The translations under genes were made by a program, and so were the position numbers. This document shows, piece after piece, positions 1-12,075 of a stretch of 64,000 bases of DNA. Each line of letters begins with the position of its first letter. Within the stretch, counting starts at the first letter, position 1. The notes under the pieces were generated by a model. The model had not been told where the DNA came from and searched no databases. It worked only from the letters and a program-made list of their open reading frames with translations. Source of the DNA: Delphinapterus leucas (lineage: Eukaryota > Chordata > Mammalia > Artiodactyla > Monodontidae); assembly GCF_002288925.2 (NCBI RefSeq), contig NW_022098076.1, positions 78,370,216 to 78,434,215 on the forward strand. Reading direction: 5' to 3'.

Positions 1-24
1 AGAGAGTGGGTAAATGGCCCTTTT

Positions 25-275
25 TCTTTTAATGTTTTTTTCCCCAACATTTTATTATGAAAAAATTTTAAACATACAGAAAAGTTTGAAAGAATTTTTC
101 AGTGAACACCTGAATACCATCCACCTAGATCCTACCATTACCATTTTACTACATTTTCTTTATCACATATCTATCCGTCTATGTATTTCTCTATCTATAC
201 ATCAATCCATCTTATTTTTGTGATGCGTTTCAAAGTGAATTGCAGTCCTCTTCCCCGAAATACTTCAGCTGCTAT
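25..275. repeat. Old L1-like 3' end fragment (tentative)
   Basis: The stretch has the A/T-rich texture of an old mammalian L1 3' end (AACATTTTATTATG, then TTTCAGTGAACACCTG and a run of TATC/CATC-like units at about 165-215). I recognise the text as interspersed-repeat-like but cannot name a subfamily. If it is L1, the T-rich left edge suggests minus orientation. Confidence 0.4.
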
Positions 276-770
276 AATGATTTAATGGCTTAATGCTATA
301 ATGGTGATGAAGAAAATGGATATATTTCTCCCAACCAACTTTGAAAGAGCAATTTTAGAGAGAGGAAAAAAGGTAGAGGAAGTTATTTTCCAGGAACAAA
401 GATATGAAGAAAAATAAGTTTTGAGACAGCACGCAGTGTCATTTTATAGAATGCTGTCCCAGTCCTGCTGGAATTTAAATCAAGATGCCTTTTTTTCCCC
501 TCTGTAGCAAGAAAGAATTGTTCATCATCAGATATATGTGACACTCTTTAGAATCAGCAGCACATTGGTATTAACTTGATACCAAGTGAGGCTTAAAATA
601 TGAGAATTGCTAGTGGATTTTGTATTTATACCACTAAGCAGTTATAGGACAATTTTGTTTATACATGCTGTTGAAACCAAATAGTATAGTCAGGATGACC
701 TCAGCTTAGAATGAGATAAAAGTCATCTTTTCATTAGACCATTGGTTTGCTAAAATGAGGAGCATTAAAG
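276..770. other. Anonymous non-coding sequence
   Basis: No repeat family, RNA gene or plausible exon is recognisable here. Open frames are short and codon use looks random. Confidence 0.5.
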
Positions 771-784
771 ATGTAACAAAGTTA

Positions 785-993
785 GGGCTTCCCTGGTGGC
801 GCAGTGGTTGAGAGTCCGCCTGCCGATGCAGGGGACACGGGTTCGTGCCCCGGTCCGGGAAGATCCCACGTGCCGCGGAGCCGCTGGGCCCGTGAGCCAT
901 GGCCACTGAGCCTGCGCGTCCAGAGCCTGTGCTCCGCAACAGGAGAGACCACAACAGTGAGAGGCCCTCGTACCACAAAAAAAAAAAAAAAAA
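785..993 (+). mobile_element. CHR-type tRNA-Glu SINE, near full length
   Basis: This is a tRNA-derived SINE of the cetacean/hippo/ruminant CHR group. It starts with GGGCTTCCCTGGTGGCG and carries a pol III A box (TGGCGCAGTGG, 797-807) and B box (GGTTCGTGCCC, 840-850). A tRNA-unrelated body rich in CpG follows, and it ends in a run of 17 A at 977-993. A 12-bp target-site duplication, ATGTAACAAAGT, flanks it at 771-782 and 996-1007. Intact boxes, uninterrupted tail and perfect duplication indicate a fairly recent insertion. Short open frames on both strands here are by-products of the GC-rich SINE. Confidence 0.96.
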
Positions 994-1974
994 GCATGTA
1001 ACAAAGTAACTGAGAGATTGGCTCATATCTGTATATTACTATGTTGCTCTTAAGCTGTGTGATGACTTAACCTTACTTGGTAGGAGATGGTTATGAAAGT
1101 TATCAAGGAAGGTTGGAATGTGGAAAGGAGTGAAACAAGGAGTTCTGAACAGGAGATGCTAGAATAACGCATGTAACAGGAATCCTTAAATTGAAAACAA
1201 GAACAAATTATATGGAGCTGTCCTCAATCTGCCATATACATGGAATGGGAGATGATTTAACTTTAGGATGCTTATGTTTCAGTGATGGAGGAATTGACAC
1301 CACAGGGCAGGACAGTGCATAATGTAAAATGATTGTAATGTGCAACCTCTGTAGCAAAGTGAAGTAGACACACTCCTATTACCTGGAGCTGGAGGATGAT
1401 TGCAGCAACCATGGACACATCAGAGAGGCTGATCCAAGGGTGAGTTAAAGGAGGAAGACTCAAAATTCCACCAAGGTAAGACAAAAAGCAAGAAGATTTC
1501 AGAAGGTAATAAAGAAGGGAAAAGTGATTGTGATAGTTGAAGGTAGGCAGGGAAAAAAGACTGCTGAGAGAGGAGATAGAAAGGGTGAGAGATATGCACC
1601 CTTTTACCATGAAACACCATGCAATTTGGTCTGCATTATTGTAGACCCCGATCCTTTCTTTTGCCCAGAAATTTCCACATGTACCTATTTATTGTTGAAT
1701 AGATCAGATCTCATATCCTCCAGTCAATGTTCCTTAGTTCTTCCATCCATATAAATCTTATTGTGTCTAGTGATAAACTACATCCCACCACATCCCAGCA
1801 GGGGAAGCTCACACAGAGGGCCATCTGGAGAGAAGATAAAGGGCAGTGCTAATCTATTATGGACTATTTTGGTTAAACAGAGAAACGTCACAAAAGGAGA
1901 GATCAAGTGGAGTGTCACTCTTCTAACTCTATAGAAAGACTGATTCACCTAAGTTCACAAAGCAAATTAATTGA

Positions 1975-2034
1975 AATATATATATTATATATGTAATATT
2001 CCTTTTTATGGGCAAACTATATTATATATAATAT
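1975..2034. repeat. AT-rich simple repeat
   Basis: Two blocks of TATATTATATAT-like sequence separated by about 25 bases. No sign of function. Confidence 0.85.
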
Positions 2035-3030
2035 GCTTTTATTTTCCAGGCTAATCCAAAGACTTGATTTGTAATTACTGTAGATGTCCTTGGTTAACCA
2101 ACATTTTCATTAAAAGAAATCCCAAGATTTCAAAATATCCATAAATTCTAGTACCATACCTTTACTTTCCCCATACTGTTTCAGTTTCAAACATTCTACA
2201 GTCCTCCTGATGACCAACCACGGCAGAGGAGAAGCCTGCCCACTCAGCACACTCAGGTTGTAAGATGTTCATGGCCATTTGCAGAGTGATACTAGACAAA
2301 TACATTCAGTCCCTTCTGCCCTCTCTCTTTCTCTTTTAAATATAGTAGTACACATATAACTTTTTAATAGAGACAATTTAGAGAATTAAGGAATTAGTTA
2401 ATTTTGGTAAGTTTCCTCAAAATTTCTGTGAGAAGGAAAAGACTGTCACTTGGGAATTTCTGGAAGTTTCCTCAGAGATCCCTAACATAATAAGTTCTGT
2501 TTTGCCACCCAAGGACCACCTCCCCCCACCTCAACTGTCTTGTGTTCCTCTTTTTCTACTCTCCCCAACACATGTTAACTCCTTGCTTATCAAATATTTT
2601 CTACTTTTTATTAAGAAAAGATTTTAATTTTATTACTTGAGAATGCACTTCTTCTCCTTTGTTCTTTTTCCCAAAACAAAAGTCAAACAAAAGTCCCAAA
2701 ACAAAAGTATAAGGTAATCTACTTTATACTCACCTTTGCTGGAACCCATCTATTGTCTACTTGATACTGGAAGAAATCTGAATTTTAGCAAAAGCATAGT
2801 TTAAAATAGGTACAATCAATACATAGTAAATGTAGCCCCCAGAGATTTTGAGAACAAAAAAATTTCCTACATTATGCTTGCTAAAAGAAAAAAAAAAAAA
2901 GATTCCTTTGAATACCCAGAGAAAGGGATTAATGAGGTAAATTAGATTCAGAAGTTTTCTATTGGGCCTTTGCCAAAAGAGGGTCACCCATATAAATGTA
3001 TCTTTATTTTCCAATCATAAATGGGATTTT

Positions 3031-3155
3031 CATATTTATGTTTATATTATATTATATATTTATATAAATGTATATGTATATATTATATATTTATATTTAC
3101 GTTTCATATTTATTTATGTTCATATTTATGTTAACAAAACATATTTATGTTAACA
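3031..3155. repeat. Degenerate tandem repeat of CATATTTATGTT-like units
   Basis: The motif CATATTTATGTT and close variants (TTATATTTATATAAATG and similar) recur through the block. The last two copies read CATATTTATGTTAACA with short spacers. It is an AT-rich degenerate minisatellite, and the open frame across it is a low-complexity artefact (Y/I-rich). Confidence 0.8.
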
Positions 3156-3275
3156 TTGTGTATAAGGTAAAGATGCCATAAGGTAAATTATAGGATACAT
3201 TTTAAGAGATACTAAGTGACTGGTAAACACAGATTTTTTCCTTTGCTCTGTGTTTTTCATAGTTTTTACATAATT

Positions 3276-3342
3276 TATTCATTCATCCATCCTTCCATTC
3301 ATCTGTCCATCTGTCCGGCTGGCCATTCATCCATTTATTTGC
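3276..3342. repeat. Degenerate (ATTC/ATCC)n microsatellite
   Basis: A tetranucleotide array alternating ATTC, ATCC, TTCC and CTGTCC units. It is too degenerate to be highly polymorphic. Confidence 0.85.
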
Positions 3343-3639
3343 CTAATATATAATAAATCTGAGGCAGATGCTAATATTATAAAGAGGAATGAGACATCCC
3401 CTGCCCTGATTCCATAGTATAATAAAATTCCCTATCTCTCAACTTAGGGTTTATTCACAGGGCTCATATAGGGAGGTCCCCAAAGCCAGAGGAAAACATG
3501 GCTCTTCAATCTCTCTCTAAGGCTAAGCTTATCAGGAAAATTAATTTATAGGTCATTTAAATATTTTATATATAAAACAAATATAGATATTTTTATGAAA
3601 TGGAGACAAATTTTGTGTAGATTTAAAAACGTTTGTATC

Positions 3640-3905
3640 AAGAAAGAACCTGACATGTTATGATTCTGGAGAAGGAATGGCAGTTCGGGTCAAACTCCCA
3701 GAAGGAAACAGAAGGTACAGGTGCAGTGGAGAAAGTTGTGGGAAATGATGCTCCCTGGGCAGGTGAAGGCAGCCTGGGAAGGGCCACAAATGCTATGCTG
3801 ATGAATTTGAACTTTATCCCCAAGGCTCCAGGAAGTCACTACTACGTAGTGAAACTCCTAGAAGAGTTTCACTCTTCTGGTAAGCTGATATCAGGCATTG
3901 TCTGA
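3640..3905 (-). mobile_element. L2 LINE fragment, antisense (divergent)
   Basis: The phrase TTTGAACTTTATCCCCAAGG at about 3807 matches the antisense L2 core (TTTGGACTTTATCC followed by GGAGCCATTGAAGG). The preceding sequence keeps the same order as better-preserved copies in this window (for example 24550-25080). Divergence is high and ends are approximate. Confidence 0.5.
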
Positions 3906-3969
3906 AGCTTGCTAAGGCAGCAGAATAAACTAAATATTGTGCTATAGTCTGTGAGTCAGAAAACCACCC

Positions 3970-4230
3970 TTCTGTTTCCACTAACCACTAACCATGTGAG
4001 TGCACTTGTGCAAACACCTTGGCCTGCCTGAGACTTGGTCCTCTATCTACCACAGTGGGAGAAACCACTTGCCCTTCTGTCCCCACAGAGTCATTTTGTG
4101 TCCCAGGGGGAATGTGCCCATGAAAACCCCGGGTAAATAGTGATGCACTGAACAATACATGGAATGCTTATTAAAATGAGTCACCTCGACTGTGGAGTAA
4201 AATCACTCAATAAATATTTTTGTTAACTTT
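3970..4230 (+). mobile_element. MIR SINE (tentative, divergent)
   Basis: CCACTAACCATGTGAG, then a short run ending GCCTGAGACTTGG, has the order of the MIR core (CCACTTACTAGCTGTGTGACC, then GCCTCAGTTTCC). CACTCAATAAATATTTTTGTT at the right edge resembles the MIR 3' end. This is a weak, recall-based match. Confidence 0.4.
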
Positions 4231-4675
4231 TTATAAGTGACTTTGCAAATCCTGCTTTTTTTTAAAACTCACATAGCAGTTCTTAGTCAGAGGATTAAGG
4301 GTTCATGTCCCTTCAAGGTTGTTATTTTTCTCTGCTTTTACAGCATCTAAGCACAGTCTCTGGTGCAATAATTCAGTTGGAGCTCAATGAACTTCTCTTG
4401 CATTACTCTGTTCCTATGGCTAGGTGCTCCACATCTAGCCCTGTTCATTTCCTACCCAAACAAGTACAACCACCTTCTCTCCCTTTTTCTTGTTTCTCCA
4501 TGTCCAAAATGATACTTTGACCCTTAGCCCACTCTTTGGACTTGAGACTATTTAGATGTCTAGATTTTTCTACAAAGCCATTTTTTGGGGGGTGTTCCTG
4601 GCCACTCTTCTCTTAGTATCGTTTCACCCCATCCCCTGATCTCATAGCAGGTAAATTCAACTCAAGTTTCTTCCC
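4231..4675. other. Anonymous non-coding sequence
   Basis: Nothing recognised. The 71-codon open frame at 4305-4520 has no recognisable domain or splice context. Confidence 0.45.
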
Positions 4676-4679
4676 TTTT

Positions 4680-4970
4680 ATCATTATTTGTTCATTCATT
4701 TATTCAGACACCAAGCATTAAACGTGTTCTTACATTGTAGAGCACTAGACTCTGGGAAAATAATGGGAAATTAAAACTTTTTGTCCCTGACTTGAAGGAG
4801 CTCCTGAAGGGGTGGAATAAACAAACCTGTAGGATATTATGTGTAAAATGATGCAGGAGGACTGGAATAAAGATATGAACAAAGAGTTTTAGAAATTCCA
4901 AGCAGGCACTGAATGACTCTGCCTGGAAGTATCTGGTCTGGCTTCACAACAGAGGAGGCATTAAAGAATC
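4680..4970 (-). mobile_element. L2 LINE 3' end, antisense
   Basis: It starts with the antisense L2 terminus (TTCATTCATTTATTCAGACA) and continues with the CACTAGACTCTGGG and GACTTGAAGGAGCTCCTG phrases of the antisense L2 3' UTR. It then decays into the flank. The terminal repeat-like 3' end lies on the left, consistent with minus orientation. Confidence 0.78.
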
Positions 4971-5635
4971 TTAAAGAATAAAACTCATTTGTTTATTTAT
5001 TCATCTAGTTATTTGTACTCCATTCCCAAAACGATTTCAGATGGGTCTCAAAATTACAGGCAATCCTTAAAACAGTTAGTGAGGAAATCAGGATATTGAA
5101 AAAAATAGAAGAAGAAAATAAAATGAAAGCATGTGAGATTAGTCCACAAAAAGAGTAAAGTCTTTGCACTTAGGGTCATAGATTTGGCTCTGAGATAAAT
5201 CAGAGAAGAGACGTCTTGTGAAATGAATCAGAGTGTGATTAAGACAAACACAAACCAGCTCTCGGGAGACCTCATCAATCGCTGGTACTGGGAGACATTC
5301 CCTTGGTGCCCACATGAAGGGAATCCTTGTGAAACATGACAAAGAAGACTTTTGAACAACATTGCTACAGTCAACAGAATAGCAAGCTTCATGGGTTTGA
5401 TCTCACAACATTTCTTAATGGGGGCCTATGGCATAATATCCATGCCAAGCTCAGTAAAAGCAATTCCATGTGGTCAAGTATACAACTGAGAACAATAACT
5501 GCAATTTTGCCAGGTGGGGTTGGCATGTGGAGCTGAAGAAACAAGATGAACAATAGCAGAAAATTGTGAAAGTGCCTGGAGTGGCCGTGGAACTGCAGAG
5601 ATTGGCATGGCTGTAGCACAGGGTGTGTCTGGGAG
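4971..5635. other. Anonymous non-coding sequence
   Basis: Nothing recognised. Opposing open frames at 5336-5735 are short and mutually overlapping. Confidence 0.45.
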
Positions 5636-5639
5636 CTTC

Positions 5640-6165
5640 ACTTTCCATTAGGATGGAATCCAAACTCCTTAGCACGGCAGACAAGGACCTCGATGAGCTG
5701 GTTGCCTGCCTGCATTTCCGGACAAGCATTGCCATGCCTCATCTCCACCCTTGAACCATAAGAGTCAATCATTCTGAGCTTTTGTTATTTTCCGTTTACT
5801 AGATATACCAATGCTCTTTCCTGTCTACATACCTTTGTTCAGGTGATTCCCTCAGCCTGGAAGGCTATAACCCACCACACACCAATCTCTATCTACAAGT
5901 CTCTTTCTCTTCCTTTTTCAAAGCTCAGCATCTCCCATCAGCTCTGCAAAAAACCGCCCAGGCTGAGCCCATCACTCCTCTTCTGGACTCCATGAGGCCT
6001 TTTGCCTCCCTCCTCCATGCCCCTCATTAGCTTTGTAATTCTATTTGGATATCTTTGCTGGTCAGCAATAAAATGAGAAAATTCTCTCTTGTTCATTTTT
6101 ATTTCTCCACCACCTGGCAGAGCACCCTACCTAAATAGGCATTCAATAAATATTTATTGAAGGAA
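5640..6165 (+). mobile_element. L2 LINE 3' region, sense
   Basis: It contains GGATGGAATCCAAACTCCTT near 5651 (L2 GGATAAAGTCCAAACTCCTT) and GATTCCCTCAGCCTGGAA at about 5843. It ends with the L2 terminus GGCATTCAATAAATATTTATTG. Order and orientation match the last ~500 bases of L2. Confidence 0.85.
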
Positions 6166-6169
6166 AGAA

Positions 6170-6500
6170 GGAAGGTGACTGGGGTGATAGGCAGGAGATG
6201 ATACTGGAGTAATTGGCTGGGAAAAGTTTCAAAAGACCTCACATCCATGCTAAGGATTGTGGACTTTATTTTATAAGAACTGGAGAACCGTTGAAGGTAT
6301 TCACATGAAGGGGTTAATGTGGCAAGTCCTTCATGTACGCAGCAACATTTAGGAAGGATTACCAGCAGCACTGTGTGGGTAGATCTGCAGGGACAGCCAG
6401 ACCAGTTGATGCTTATTGCACTTGTCCTGGAAGTGAATTAATATAACTCAGAGCTGAGACAGGGCAATGAGTATGAGGAAACAATGGAGGTTAAATCGTC
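6170..6500 (-). mobile_element. L2 LINE fragment, antisense
   Basis: CATGCTAAGGATTGTGGACT, then ACTGGAGAACCGTTGAAGG, match the antisense L2 core. Later phrases (GCAGCACTGTGTGG, GACCAGTTGATGC) continue in the same order. It abuts a sense L2 on its left, giving a head-on pair. Confidence 0.78.
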
Positions 6501-6559
6501 AAGACTGTGGCCAGTTTTTTTTTTTTTCTGAAATTGCTTTAAAGACACTGCTTGACATA

Positions 6560-7035
6560 TACTTCATCAGTTCACCAAGTTCTTTCCCGGCCATTGGTTA
6601 TTATTTTTAAATTGGGATATTATATACATAAAGAGCATCAATATTAAATACACAATTCCAGAAATTTTTTTATATATTTTATAATTTTATATATTTATGT
6701 AACTATCACTCTGATCCAGAAATGGCACATTTCTAACATATCAGAGGGCTGTTCATGTCCTCTCTTATCACTCCCCGAAGGTAGCTGCTATTTTGATTTT
6801 TATCACCACTGATTAATTTTGTCTGTTAGTTAACTTTATTTAAATGGAATTTACAGGGTTTACTCCTTCGTGTCTACGCTCTATATTGCTACATGTGATT
6901 ATAGACCATTCTTTTTCATTGATGTTTAGTATTCCATTTTACGAATACATCAAAATTTTTAATCCAACTGTTGATGGATATTTGGGCTATTTCCAGTTTG
7001 GGGCTGTTATGAATGAAGTTTCATCATTTTGATAC
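6560..7035 (-). mobile_element. Old L1 LINE fragment, antisense (3' UTR/ORF2 end)
   Basis: The order ATTGGGATATTATATACATA, CAATTCCAGAAATT, AAATGGAATTTACAGGG, AGTATTCCATTTTACGAATA, CTGTTGATGGATATTTGGGC, TATGAATGAAG follows the antisense end of old mammalian L1s. Plus-strand open frames across it are not coding in the element's own sense. Confidence 0.82.
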
Positions 7036-7082
7036 CTTAAATTGTTCCATGAGACCTACTTTGACTCTAAAACGCAGTTATT

Positions 7083-7205
7083 TTGCAAAAAGTCTGGGAC
7101 TTGGAGTCCAGCCCTGGCTATGACAGTAATTAAGCTTCATAATGTTGGCAATTTATTTCACAACTCTGTCTCAGTTTTATTTTCTGTAGTCTTGGGGTAA
7201 CTCTC
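7083..7205 (+). mobile_element. MIR SINE fragment
   Basis: CTGGGACTTGGAGTCCAGCC, then a region corresponding to the MIR core, and CTGTCTCAGTTTTATTTTCTG (MIR CTGTGCCTCAGTTTCCTCATCTG). Divergent but in the right order. Confidence 0.6.
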
Positions 7206-8195
7206 TGAACTCAGTCAATCTTGAAAACCAAGTTGGGCCAGACCTCCTAGTGAGTGGAATGGATATCTGCACAGATATCAGGAGGTGGATCTGATTCACT
7301 CACTGCTGTGGCTGTAGAGACTGGTAGGCATTAAAAGCCCCTAATTGTTGAATAAGCAAATGTAAGTGAATAATATTTGGCAATTTCACCCTTAATCTTC
7401 CCTGTCTAAACAATAAGCCTTTCTAGAAGACTTTTTAGTCGGATACCAAGCTATTATGGGACTCATGGGTAAGTAATTAAAATAATCATGGTATACCATC
7501 CTGTTTCAGAGGCTCCTACATTTCTTTTAGTTGAAATATGCATTGTGGATATTGCTCAGTTTTTACTGTTTTCTTGGTCATTATTTCCTTAACGTGACAT
7601 CCTGCAAATGGAAGAACTGTTGTTTGACCAGGTTTTGTGTCCTTTGAAGGATGACTCATGACTGACTCATGATTGAGAGCAGATGTCACTTCTCCTTGCC
7701 TTTGCCCTTAAGGATCACTTTAATCTCCATTCTATCAAATGCATTTAGCTCTTCTTATTCCCTGTAAATGCTAGTAATATTTACCTAATATGTAGATTGG
7801 TTTGATATTAGTCAATTTGTCATCATATCCTCTAGAAGTATACTGTTACTGTTTTCTTTGCTTAGAAGATTCTGGGTAGAGACCCTATTATTTGTCATCT
7901 ACTCAATGCCAAAACAACTATTGTCTGAGGGAAAAATGAAATCAGCCAGTTGACTATCTGATACCAAAACAACTGGTTTGACTCCTGTAAAAATATTGAC
8001 AGCCTCTGTTTTGCTTGTTTGTTTTAGAGAGAAGCTCACTATGAAGGCAACTAATTTTTCCACATTATGTTAGATAAAGGGGGAATATGATGATGAACAA
8101 TGAAAATTTGTTAAATTGGTTAAATCTGGATACCTTTTCCTATGTCCCTTAATTTTGGGCTCTAATCTGACTTCTAAGAAACAAAATCGAATGAA
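7206..8195. other. Anonymous non-coding sequence
   Basis: Nothing recognised except a short local duplication near 7650-7675, where GACTCATGA recurs. Confidence 0.5.
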
Positions 8196-8199
8196 TTGT

Positions 8200-9335
8200 G
8201 AGGCTAAGGAAGTCATTCAGCTCTCTCCACTGACTCTTCTCTCCAAATGCCAACTGCGCATCTACACTTGGATATACTGTAGGACATAAAATTCAACTGC
8301 TCAAAAGCAAGTTGTTCTTTTTATTCTAAACTTATCCTATCTCTGTTAACCCCTTCTTGGTGACTAACAATAGTCAGTCGTATAAACTAAAGAGTCCTCT
8401 CTGCTACACCCTCCCCAGCCACGTCACCATTTTGAATCCATCACTCAGTTCCATGGTCCTGACTCTCTTTTCTGCTCTCTTGTCTCTACTTCCTCTTCTA
8501 CTGTCATAACTCAGGCCCTTAGTATTATTCTCCCGGATTATCTCCTTTTGCTTCCTTTATTTCCAACATCCATCCTGTCCCACTCTATCCACCCTTTTTC
8601 TCAAAGTAATTTTTAAAAAATTCACATTAAACAATGGCACTTCCTCTTTAAAATTGTTCACTGTCTTCCTGAAGCTTTCAGGGAGCATGTAATTCTCTTT
8701 TGTTTGCATGTAAGATCTCATTGCATGAGGTAGCCCTAGCTTGGGGTTCCAGGTTCAGCCTCACCTCTTCCTGACAGGTGTTTGTCACTTCAATAACAAC
8801 GAACTTCCTCAAAGGCATCATGCAGTTGCTCTTTGTGTGATTGTGTTTTATTTTCCCTTTTAATACTTATACAACTTATATATGAATGCATTCCATTCTG
8901 CAAGATCTGAGCATACTAAACTAAGGCAAAGCATAATACGTAAAGTCCTACTTCTTTCCACTCCTTCTCCCCAATGCCACGTTGTTTCAAATCTCTGCCT
9001 TTACACCTACTCTCCTCTTTCTCAACGAGACCATGCTTCCATATTTTCTAGAAAATTCCATCTCATTCTTCAATTCTCAGGTAGAACATTGGCTGCTCTG
9101 AGAAGCCTCCTCTGATCCTTTTCTCTAAAATAGAAACACCTCTTTGGGCTTGCATTTTAACCTGTGTAATCCTGATTAGTTACATTTGCACTTATCCTGT
9201 AATTATTGATCTCCTTGTCCTTCTCCCCAGCTAGAGGATAGGCTCCTTAAAAAAGGGAAAGTTGTCTTACTTGACTTTGTGCCATCAAATAATGCTCAGT
9301 AAATATTTGTTGAAAGAATGAATGAGAAAACTTTT
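8200..9335 (+). mobile_element. Long L2 LINE copy, sense 3' ~1.1 kb
   Basis: Pyrimidine-rich sequence in the sense orientation of the L2 3' region. It includes a degenerate GGCACTTCCTCTTTAAAATT zone at about 8635, TGAGAAGCCTCCTCTGATCC at 9098 (L2 GGAAGCCTTCCCTGACC) and CTAGAGGATAGGCTCCTT at 9231. It ends in GCTCAGTAAATATTTGTTG and AATGAATGAG. It reaches the L2 3' terminus; the 5' limit is uncertain because divergence increases leftwards. The 77-codon open frame at 8882 lies inside it and is not a gene. Confidence 0.82.
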
Positions 9336-10815
9336 TAACTTGTCATAGGGTCTGTTTGAAGTATGAGGCAGGAAGTAGCCGCAGAGGAAAGGACTTCTGA
9401 GTAATGGAAGACAATCTTTTCTGCACTGGTAAGCTCAGAACATTCTCCTTCTAACACAAAGTCATAATGGTATAAAAACCTCTCCCACTGCAGAACAGAA
9501 GGCATTCACAGGGATTTAAAGAATGCCAGGCAACTGTGGCTCTTCTGTGTGGATTAATGAACTAACAATTTGGAAAAGAATTAGGAAAAATAGATTCTTT
9601 CATTGTAGGTGTGATGACTTCTATGTAGCTCATGTATCAAGATTTAAACTCCAAGGCTTACATATGAAGAGCCTGAGTTATCTCTACAATTAATCACATT
9701 AAATACCAAATGCTATCAGTCTGGCTTGGACTGTCCTGGGACACTGAGGATCAGAGTCATCAGGAGATGAAAAGAAAAACCTCTAGGGGCAGGTTGAAAT
9801 GACATCCTGAGAACTGTCTATGGGTTTTAACAACACCCTTAAATCACTATGGAAACAGTGCAATCAGGACATGATCACTTCCGAATAGTCTTTGTAAACT
9901 GCTCTACTTATTTATGTTTAAGTTGACTTAGTTATATGTGTAGAATTTATTCCAGAGTGTGAAGTTATTCTTTTCAAATAATACTTTGGTTGCTCTCTTA
10001 AGGTCTTAAGTTAATGAAATCCTATGGTATTATTGGAGTGGTACCTGAAGGAAATATGTATGAATCATATTGTCTTGCGTTGCTGGTAACCTGATCAAGT
10101 AAGAGCAACCAAGTGGTCCCAATATAGGCCTGTTCCGTGCCTACACAGTATATGGTTAAACTTTTTAAATTATGTTAATAAAATGCTCTCTATGTTACTA
10201 AATGACAACAATAAATGGTCTTTTATTTTCAAGATGTATTATTTCCCTAACTGAACTAAATAAGCTAATTGTATATATTAGTATATTATAATAGCGTTAA
10301 AAAGAAAAAGAAAACAGAGTGCAGAAACAAAAAGTTCTGGGAAGAAGTGATGACAATTGTATGGATTGTATTAAAACCGGGGCCAGGACTGGAGAAGCAT
10401 CAAGCAAGATTGGAGCAAGGCGAAAATGATATTTTGTGAACAAGTCAGAACCACAAAAGTTTCCATAGAGTTCTAAATATAGAATAATGACTATTAAGGA
10501 AAGATAAATATCAAGAGATCAATGAAAATGAGAGAATTTAAAGAGGGAATTTGGGTCTTGCACCCATACAGTTGGTTTCTCTGAGGTTGCTAATAAAAAA
10601 AAAAAAACAAGCTAATGCACTGAAAAGTAAATAAAAGTTAATTAATTGTAATACAAATATATTGAAAAGATGAAATTATTGGCATGAAATACAGATAATG
10701 TAGTTGATTAACCTATGTTAATGCAAAACCTTGTGAAAATGGAGGCCTTTAAAACTGCCTTGGGTTTTCTGAGTGAAAGAAGTAGTCTCTGTTTACCTTC
10801 TCTATTTCCTTCCCT
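9336..10815. other. Anonymous non-coding sequence
   Basis: No gene, RNA or repeat recognised apart from a run of 13 A at about 10596-10608. It is AT-rich with many stops in all frames. Confidence 0.5.
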
Positions 10816-10819
10816 TTTA

Positions 10820-12075
10820 GGCTGAGCTTAAATTGCCACCATATTCCTTTGATTTCAACAGGCCCAGGGAAATGATTTTGCTCAGATTCATCAGGGACTC
10901 CCTCTCCTCACCACTTGGCCTCTCTGGGGTTTTGGACACAGCTGACCATTTTCAACTTGAAAATTTCTCTTCACTTGACTTATCTGAGGTCATTCCTTGG
11001 TGGTTTTCTTCATAGCTCTCAAACTACGTATTTCCAGGCTCTCTTACCAACTTCTTTGCCTCAGAGTAGCCCTTTTATATTTTTTATGTCTCCTACAGTC
11101 CTTTTCAGCTCTCTTCCACTGCCTCCTGCAAGGTGTCTGAGACTTAGCCACTTCCAAGAGTAACCATCGATTTTCCTGTTTTCTATTCTAGCATATGCTC
11201 TTCTGCCTACATATCAGATTCTCTACATTGCCTTCTTGAAATGAAAGCGTTTTCTCCAGCCCCAATCCTTCTCTTTCTCATTTATTTCCCATCAGAAATA
11301 GCTCCACAGTCCACACAGTTGATCAAGGAAGCCAACACGTGGTCATCTTTGCCTCTTCCTTTTCTTTCACCTGCCAAACCAAAACAATCACCTAGTTCTG
11401 TCAGCACCACATTCTAAGGTTTTGTTTTAAGATAGGTCTCCTCCCCTTTATCTCCCTTGCTAATGTTTTAGCTCAGACTTGCAGTCTCTCTCACCTACAC
11501 TAGTTTCTGCAGGTCAGTCAGAATCACCACCTCCTTTGCGATTTTCTTGTCTTCTGTCCCTCCTCTATCCATTCATCCTCCATGTTTTGTCCAGAGTAAT
11601 TTTGCAGAAATGCAACTCGATCACGTCACTCCCCAGATTTAAAAACTTAAATGGTTCCCAGTCACTCTGTGTGTTAAAATCCGAATCATTCAGCTGAGCA
11701 AAAACGAAAACAAAGAACAACCACCACCATTCACCTTTAATTTTCCCCATGCCCACCTTACTGCACAGGTGACTCCTTCCTCTCCCACCCCCACTGCCTC
11801 AGCATATTCTTTGTCTTGTATTTCCCTCTCTGTCTTCTTGCTTTTCCACCCATTCTGTGGCTGGTGAGGTCTTCCTCTTCCTCTAAGATACAATTCAAGT
11901 GTTTTCCCCTTTAAGAAAACTTTCCTGTGGGTTACTCTTATCTTGGCTGTCTCATGATCTTGTGCACATGCTCCTACCATCACAGCACTTACAAGACAGA
12001 TGGTATTGTGACCATCTGTTTATCCACCCATTTTTCCCATTAGGCAGAGATCTTAACATTTTTTTCAGATGTGAC
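10820..12075 (+). mobile_element. Long L2 LINE copy with reverse-transcriptase remnant
   Basis: The most complete L2 here. Near 10915-11015 the plus strand encodes SGVLDTADHFQLENF and then VIPWWFSS. This is the decayed counterpart of the CR1/L2-clade RT motif DTVDH...LxWFxSYL. Further 3' it carries GATCACGTCACTCCCCAG, then AAATGGTTCCCAGTCACTCTG (L2 GATCATGTCACTCCCC...CAATGGCTCCCCATTGCC), ACTTTCCTGTGGGTTACTC and CATCACAGCACTTACAAGAC. Multiple frameshifts and stops make it inactive. Open frames of 60-97 codons across 10833-12090 are fragments or shadows of it. Confidence 0.88.

Larger units (their letters stand above)
1008..3275. other. Anonymous AT-rich non-coding sequence
   Basis: Apart from the simple repeats listed separately and a run of 14 A near 2887, I recognise nothing. 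The open frames around 1272-1754 and 2757-3153 overlap on opposite strands, are low in complexity, and have no splice or family support. Confidence 0.5.
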
